Below, one piece after another: positions 5,879-8,721 of a DNA stretch of 8,721 nucleotides. The translations under genes were made by a program, and so were the position numbers. Source of the DNA: Syntrophaceae bacterium (GTDB lineage: Bacteria > Desulfobacterota > Desulfomonilia > Desulfomonilales > Desulfomonilaceae). The stretch is from the NCBI GenBank assembly GCA_014874425.1, contig JACWAG010000467.1:1-8721 (forward strand). Reading direction: 5' to 3'. Under the pieces are notes generated by a model. It worked only from the letters and a program-made list of their open reading frames with translations. It ran no database searches and was not told the origin of the DNA. Position 1 is the first letter of the stretch. Each line of letters begins with the position of its first letter.

Positions 5879-6445
5879 TTAGGAATCCTCACCCAGGACC
5901 ATTTCATGCGGAAGGCATGAGCACTGAGAATCGTCGTCGGTCTTTTTGTCCCACTCCGCGCAAACATCGGATTGACGAGAAGGTCTGGCTTCTATGATTT
6001 CAAGCTCATACCCCAAAGGAAACCCAGCAAGAGCGTGATTAAAATCTATAACAATTCCATCTTCCCTGACATCCTTTATTGTGACACTACCCGGACCCTC
6101 GTCATCGTTGCATAAAACCGGAATTTCCATGCCGGGAAAAGGTTTCACACCGGGTGGAAAATGAAATTCTTCAATCTTTTTTAAAAAAACCATTTTCTCA
6201 TCACGCACACCAAACGCCTCTTCCGCAGGCACATCGAAAGTCAACTTCCGACCGTTCGTTTCTCCAACAAGTCTCTTTTCCAAACCAGGGATTACATGAG
6301 CATAACCAGTAACGAAATCCATGGTTTCCAGTTCAGACGCCCCCTTTAGGGAGGGACCGCCTACTATCCTTACACGATACCTTATCTTTACATAACTTCC
6401 TGAATCCTGAATTTTGTATGGTTCAAAGTCGGACGGACTGTTCAT
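5879..6445 (-). CDS. SlyD-like FKBP-type peptidyl-prolyl cis-trans isomerase
   Basis: 188 residues. FKBP-type enzymes catalyse cis-trans isomerisation of Xaa-Pro bonds, and SlyD-like ones also act as chaperones through an inserted IF domain. The FKBP half begins near residue 18 (YVKIRYRVRI). It contains VIPGLEKRLVGE (51-62) and FDVPAEEAFG (70-79), and resumes with VIDFNHALAG (132-141), the typical SlyD closing strand. The insert between (about 84-128), with FPPGVKPFPGMEIPV, corresponds to the IF domain. The tail differs from E. coli SlyD: no His-rich stretch, but CAEWDKK, then CSCLPHEMVLGED with Cys162, Cys175, Cys177 and His180, which might bind metal or form disulfides. No signal peptide, so cytoplasmic. 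AAGGAG (6454-6459) lies 8 bases before the ATG. It starts 40 bases after the ABC ATPase stop on the same strand, so cotranscription is likely. Confidence 0.92.
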   Translation of the reverse strand: MNSPSDFEPYKIQDSGSYVKIRYRVRIVGGPSLKGASELETMDFVTGYAHVIPGLEKRLVGETNGRKLTFDVPAEEAFGVRDEKMVFLKKIEEFHFPPGVKPFPGMEIPVLCNDDEGPGSVTIKDVREDGIVIDFNHALAGFPLGYELEIIEARPSRQSDVCAEWDKKTDDDSQCSCLPHEMVLGEDS

Positions 6446-6485
6446 GAAAAAAACTCCTTTTTTAACTTCCCTTGCAATAATGTAG

Positions 6486-7460
6486 TTATCTCATCCAGCA
6501 CCGCACAAGAGTTCCAGAGGTTTTCCTTTCCAATATTGGAGCCTTGAGGCATATGCCCTCGGCCTCGGAACATCTTTCACGAAATACGCATCCATGCGGC
6601 AGATTGATCAAGTCCGGGACCATGCCTGGAATCATGTATAGTTTTTCACCCTTGGATGAGGCGTCTCTGTCGATTCTGGGCACCGATTTTAGCAAACCAA
6701 TTGTGTACGGATGGAGAGGGTTCGCAAAAAGGGCTTTTACATTAGCTTCTTCAACTATAAAACCCGCGTACATTACAGCTACTTTGTCCGCCATTTCCGC
6801 GACCACTCCCAAATCATGGGTGATAAGAATGATTCCGGTTTCCTTCTTATGTTTTATATCGTTCATCAGATCCAGAATTTGAGCCTGGATGGTCACATCC
6901 AAGGCCGTTGTGGGCTCATCGGCTATCATGAGCTTAGGATTGCACGCCAAGGCCATGGCTATCATCACGCGTTGGCGCATGCCTCCACTCATTTGATGCG
7001 GATAATCCTGGACTCTTTCTTCCGGGAAAGGTATTCCCACCATCTTGAGCATTTCAATCGACGCTTCCATGGCCTGTTTTCTGTTCATCTTCATATGGGT
7101 CCGGTAAACTTCAGAGACCTGTTCACCTATTTTGAAGACAGGGTTCAAGCTTGTCATTGGTTCCTGAAAGATCATGGATATGTCGTTACCACGCGTTGAA
7201 CGCATTTCCGACGGGGACAGTTTTAGAAGATCTCGGCCTTCAAAAAATATTTCCCCACCAGCGATAACCCCGGGAGGCGAAGCGACGAGCCTCATTATGG
7301 ACAGGGCCGTTACACTTTTACCGCACCCTGATTCCCCAACCAATCCGAGCGCCTGCCCCCGATCCAGAGACAGGTTCACATCGTTGACAGCGATCGCCAA
7401 TCCACGGTCAGAATTGAATATGACCTTCAAATGTTTTATTTCAAGTAGTGGATTAGCCAT
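6486..7460 (-). CDS. ABC transporter ATP-binding protein, dipeptide/oligopeptide (DppD/OppD) type
   Basis: 324 residues, normal family length. Complete nucleotide-binding domain: Walker A GESGCGKS (42-49), Q-loop Gln99 in FQEPMTSLNP, signature MSGGMRQ (157-163), Walker B LMIADE (177-182), D-loop ALD (186-188) and switch His215 in THD. The C-terminal oligopeptide-type extension (about 235-324) has HPYTIGLL (250-257) and four cysteines (291, 297, 304, 321). In DppD structures this region holds a [4Fe-4S] cluster, so one is plausible here. In the cell it would power an inner-membrane peptide (or nickel) importer with a second ATPase and two permeases, none of which is in this window. The upstream neighbour is an unrelated membrane protein; downstream is the FKBP. 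The ATG at 7460 fits the family start (MANPLLEIKHLKV) but has no clear SD, an oddity. Exact substrate unknown. Confidence 0.94.
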   Translation of the reverse strand: MANPLLEIKHLKVIFNSDRGLAIAVNDVNLSLDRGQALGLVGESGCGKSVTALSIMRLVASPPGVIAGGEIFFEGRDLLKLSPSEMRSTRGNDISMIFQEPMTSLNPVFKIGEQVSEVYRTHMKMNRKQAMEASIEMLKMVGIPFPEERVQDYPHQMSGGMRQRVMIAMALACNPKLMIADEPTTALDVTIQAQILDLMNDIKHKKETGIILITHDLGVVAEMADKVAVMYAGFIVEEANVKALFANPLHPYTIGLLKSVPRIDRDASSKGEKLYMIPGMVPDLINLPHGCVFRERCSEAEGICLKAPILERKTSGTLVRCWMR

Positions 7461-7528
7461 GAATCATTCGTCTAGAACATCAGGATAAGCCCATGAATCG
7501 GAAAACAAGCTCGTAAATATGAAAAATG

Positions 7529-7888
7529 CTATATGTCAAGATTTGGCAGAATAAGGAAAGATCCAAAGAATCCTGCGCCGAAACTCAATAGTGATATCAG
7601 TAGCGCCATGATAAGAAAAGAACTCCTATACAAAAACGCGTCCAGAGATGAGCCACCCCACAATATAAGGGCTATCAGAAGAGAGGGGGTCTTGATGTCA
7701 TATTGTGTGTTTTGCGGCACTAGGGCAAGAGGCGCCAAATACAGAATTACGTTTAGCAGAAATAGCAGACCTGCCAGGACCCGTCCTCTAACAATCTGGC
7801 CCATGCCGGGAAAAACAAGGGACATAATCGCATAAGAGATATTCGAACGCCCCTTCTGTTGAGTTTCTCCGTTTTCCGTCTTTTTCAC
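7529..7888 (-). CDS. Small multi-pass membrane protein (TM2-like), unknown function
   Basis: 119 residues. I start at GTG 7888 since AAGGAG (7895-7900 on the complement) lies 6 bases upstream; the frame also runs to a TTG at 7912, which lies at the end of the predicted promoter region and lacks an SD. A polar N-terminus (1-15) precedes SYAIMSLVFPGMGQIVRGRV (18-37), whose PGMGQ..RG pattern resembles small TM2-domain-like membrane proteins. Further hydrophobic segments at about 38-58, 69-88 and 91-115 suggest three or four membrane spans. No catalytic residues stand out. It has its own candidate promoter and ends 68 bases before the ABC ATPase gene on the same strand, so the two could share a transcript. 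The TM2-like relation is tentative; a function cannot be given. Confidence 0.72.
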   Translation of the reverse strand: MKKTENGETQQKGRSNISYAIMSLVFPGMGQIVRGRVLAGLLFLLNVILYLAPLALVPQNTQYDIKTPSLLIALILWGGSSLDAFLYRSSFLIMALLISLLSFGAGFFGSFLILPNLDI

Positions 7889-7921
7889 GTTATTCTCCTT
7901 AGTAAACCGCAAGTTTGCAAC

Positions 7922-7950
7922 GGTATAATCGCTACACTTAGGGAAGTCAA
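7922..7950 (-). promoter_or_regulatory. Candidate sigma70-type promoter of the small membrane protein gene
   Basis: On the complement, TTGACT (7950-7945, 5/6 to consensus) and TATACC (7927-7922, 4/6) are separated by exactly 17 bases. The expected start near 7915 leaves a leader of about 27 bases containing the AAGGAG before GTG 7888. One of the best promoter-like sequences in the window. It implies that the downstream minus-strand genes need not depend on asnB transcription. Confidence 0.5.
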
Positions 7951-7986
7951 TCCAGGCGGCGCCTAAAATTGAAATAGCGTCGGTCA

Positions 7987-8009
7987 GGGCGTCCCATATT
8001 TGAACGCCC
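7987..8009. other. 6-bp hairpin downstream of asnB
   Basis: GGGCGT (7987-7992) and ACGCCC (8004-8009) form a perfect stem with an 11-base loop, starting 9 bases after the asnB stop. No T-run follows on the minus strand, so it is not a canonical intrinsic terminator. It could stabilise the 3' end of the transcript. Confidence 0.3.
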
Positions 8010-8017
8010 AGTCAGGA

Positions 8018-8721
8018 TTAGCCAAACTGGGCTTTCCATTCGTTGAAACATAGTATGAGCCATATTTTTGAAGTATTGTCGGACCGCGATTCTTGGTGAT
8101 CGTGCCAAATCTTTTCGATTGACCGCTTATTAAGAAGCCCCTGATCATATGCGAATAAACGTTGTTCAGCCCAGGATTTCAATGAGTTCTTGAACCATTC
8201 CCCGAGAGGTACCTGAAAACCTTGCTTGGAACGGTTCAATATTGCGTCCGGGATGATCCCTCTCGCCGCGTCTTTAAGGATTCGCTTAGTCGTCCGGCCT
8301 CTGATCTTGAAATGTATTGGGAGCTGACAGGCAAACTCTACCAGCCGATGGTCCAGAAATGGACTTCTCACCTCCAAGGCATGCGCCATGCTCATCCGAT
8401 CCACCTTGGTCAGAATGTCTTCGGCAAGGTAAGTCTGGAGATCGGTGAACATCATTCTGCTTACTGGATCAAGATCCATGCAATGCCCTGCCTGCTCAAT
8501 CGCCGGATCGAGTTCAGGTTTGTAACCGAAACCTGTTAACAATTTGACTTCATCCCTGGTGAATGTCTGGGGAGTCAAAGCGAGTGGATCCCGTCTTATG
8601 CGCGCTGACGCGTCAATAAAAAGTTTTAGTTTTTTGGTAAGGCTAAAACCATAATATTTGGTAGTGGCCTTTGTGCTCATCAAAATAGGCTCAATGATTT
8701 TTTCCCTGAGAGCTGAAGGCA
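8018..8721 (-). CDS. asnB: Asparagine synthetase (glutamine-hydrolysing), C-terminal part, runs off right edge
   Basis: The last 233 residues of the frame are in the window; the frame stays open through the right edge (PSALREKIIEPI precedes a TTG that is only an internal Leu), so this is the 3' part of a gene of roughly 600-650 codons. The enzyme, or a paralogue, transfers glutamine-derived ammonia to an ATP-activated carboxylate, usually aspartate. Visible synthetase-domain signatures are DLQTYLAEDILTKVDRMSMA followed by EVRSPFLDHRLVEFACQLP, then KRILKDAARGIIPDAILNRS and KQGFQVPLGEWF, and a closing IWLILCFNEW. The glutaminase domain and the ATP-binding SGGxDS loop lie outside the window. Many bacterial AsnB paralogues sit in polysaccharide or cell-surface clusters and amidate other substrates; only the flanking genes could decide that here. 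Confidence 0.93.
   Translation of the reverse strand, partial: PSALREKIIEPILMSTKATTKYYGFSLTKKLKLFIDASARIRRDPLALTPQTFTRDEVKLLTGFGYKPELDPAIEQAGHCMDLDPVSRMMFTDLQTYLAEDILTKVDRMSMAHALEVRSPFLDHRLVEFACQLPIHFKIRGRTTKRILKDAARGIIPDAILNRSKQGFQVPLGEWFKNSLKSWAEQRLFAYDQGLLNKRSIEKIWHDHQESRSDNTSKIWLILCFNEWKAQFG

Noticed and set aside
6711..7199. Plus-strand 162-codon open frame
   Set aside because: It is the shadow of the ABC ATPase gene on the opposite strand; no SD and a composition unlike a real protein.
7530..7536. TTGACA on the minus strand as -35 of an ABC ATPase promoter
   Set aside because: It lies in the last codons of the small membrane protein and has no acceptable -10 at 16-18 bases.

Overview
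The window reads as an ordinary chromosomal stretch of a Gram-negative bacterium of moderate GC content. A delta-type lineage (Desulfobacterota, syntroph or sulfate-reducer-like) is my best guess. The support is an LpxL/HtrB-type acyltransferase and a lipobox lipoprotein, which both imply an outer membrane, plus a two-PAS sensor kinase with a CxxC motif and a SlyD-like isomerase with a Cys-rich tail. The taxonomic guess is inference. I see no rRNA, tRNA, CRISPR array, insertion sequence or phage gene.

Layout. Positions 1-359 (minus) hold the N-terminal part of a TRIC/UPF0126 membrane channel. A 247-base divergent intergenic region follows, with an imperfect inverted repeat and a fair promoter. 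It drives a small exported protein with a very lysine-rich tail (607-1074, plus). That gene converges on a lipid A-type acyltransferase (1095-2036, minus), with a weak hairpin between them. The next divergent spacer, 2037-2282, carries a perfect 6+1+6 palindrome over a predicted -10 box. Next come a TPR lipoprotein (2283-3119, plus) and an orphan sensor histidine kinase (3240-4817, plus).

From 4885 to the right edge everything is on the minus strand. In transcription order it is: the C-terminal half of asparagine synthetase (8721-8018, running off the window), a small multi-pass membrane protein with its own promoter (7888-7529), a DppD/OppD-type ABC ATPase (7460-6486), a SlyD-like FKBP prolyl isomerase (6445-5879) and a TIGR01777-type sugar-nucleotide-epimerase-like oxidoreductase (5778-4885). 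The ATPase and isomerase are 40 bases apart and are probably cotranscribed. The ATPase has no permease, binding-protein or DppF partner in view.

No obviously new multi-gene system is visible. Most worth a second look are the exported lysine-tail protein, the solitary DppD-type ATPase linked to a SlyD-like isomerase, the kinase with an altered ATP-lid motif, and the palindrome upstream of the acyltransferase. Several computed frames start at weak GTG or TTG codons. I moved four starts inward because a Shine-Dalgarno (SD) sequence fits better, and I left one ambiguous.
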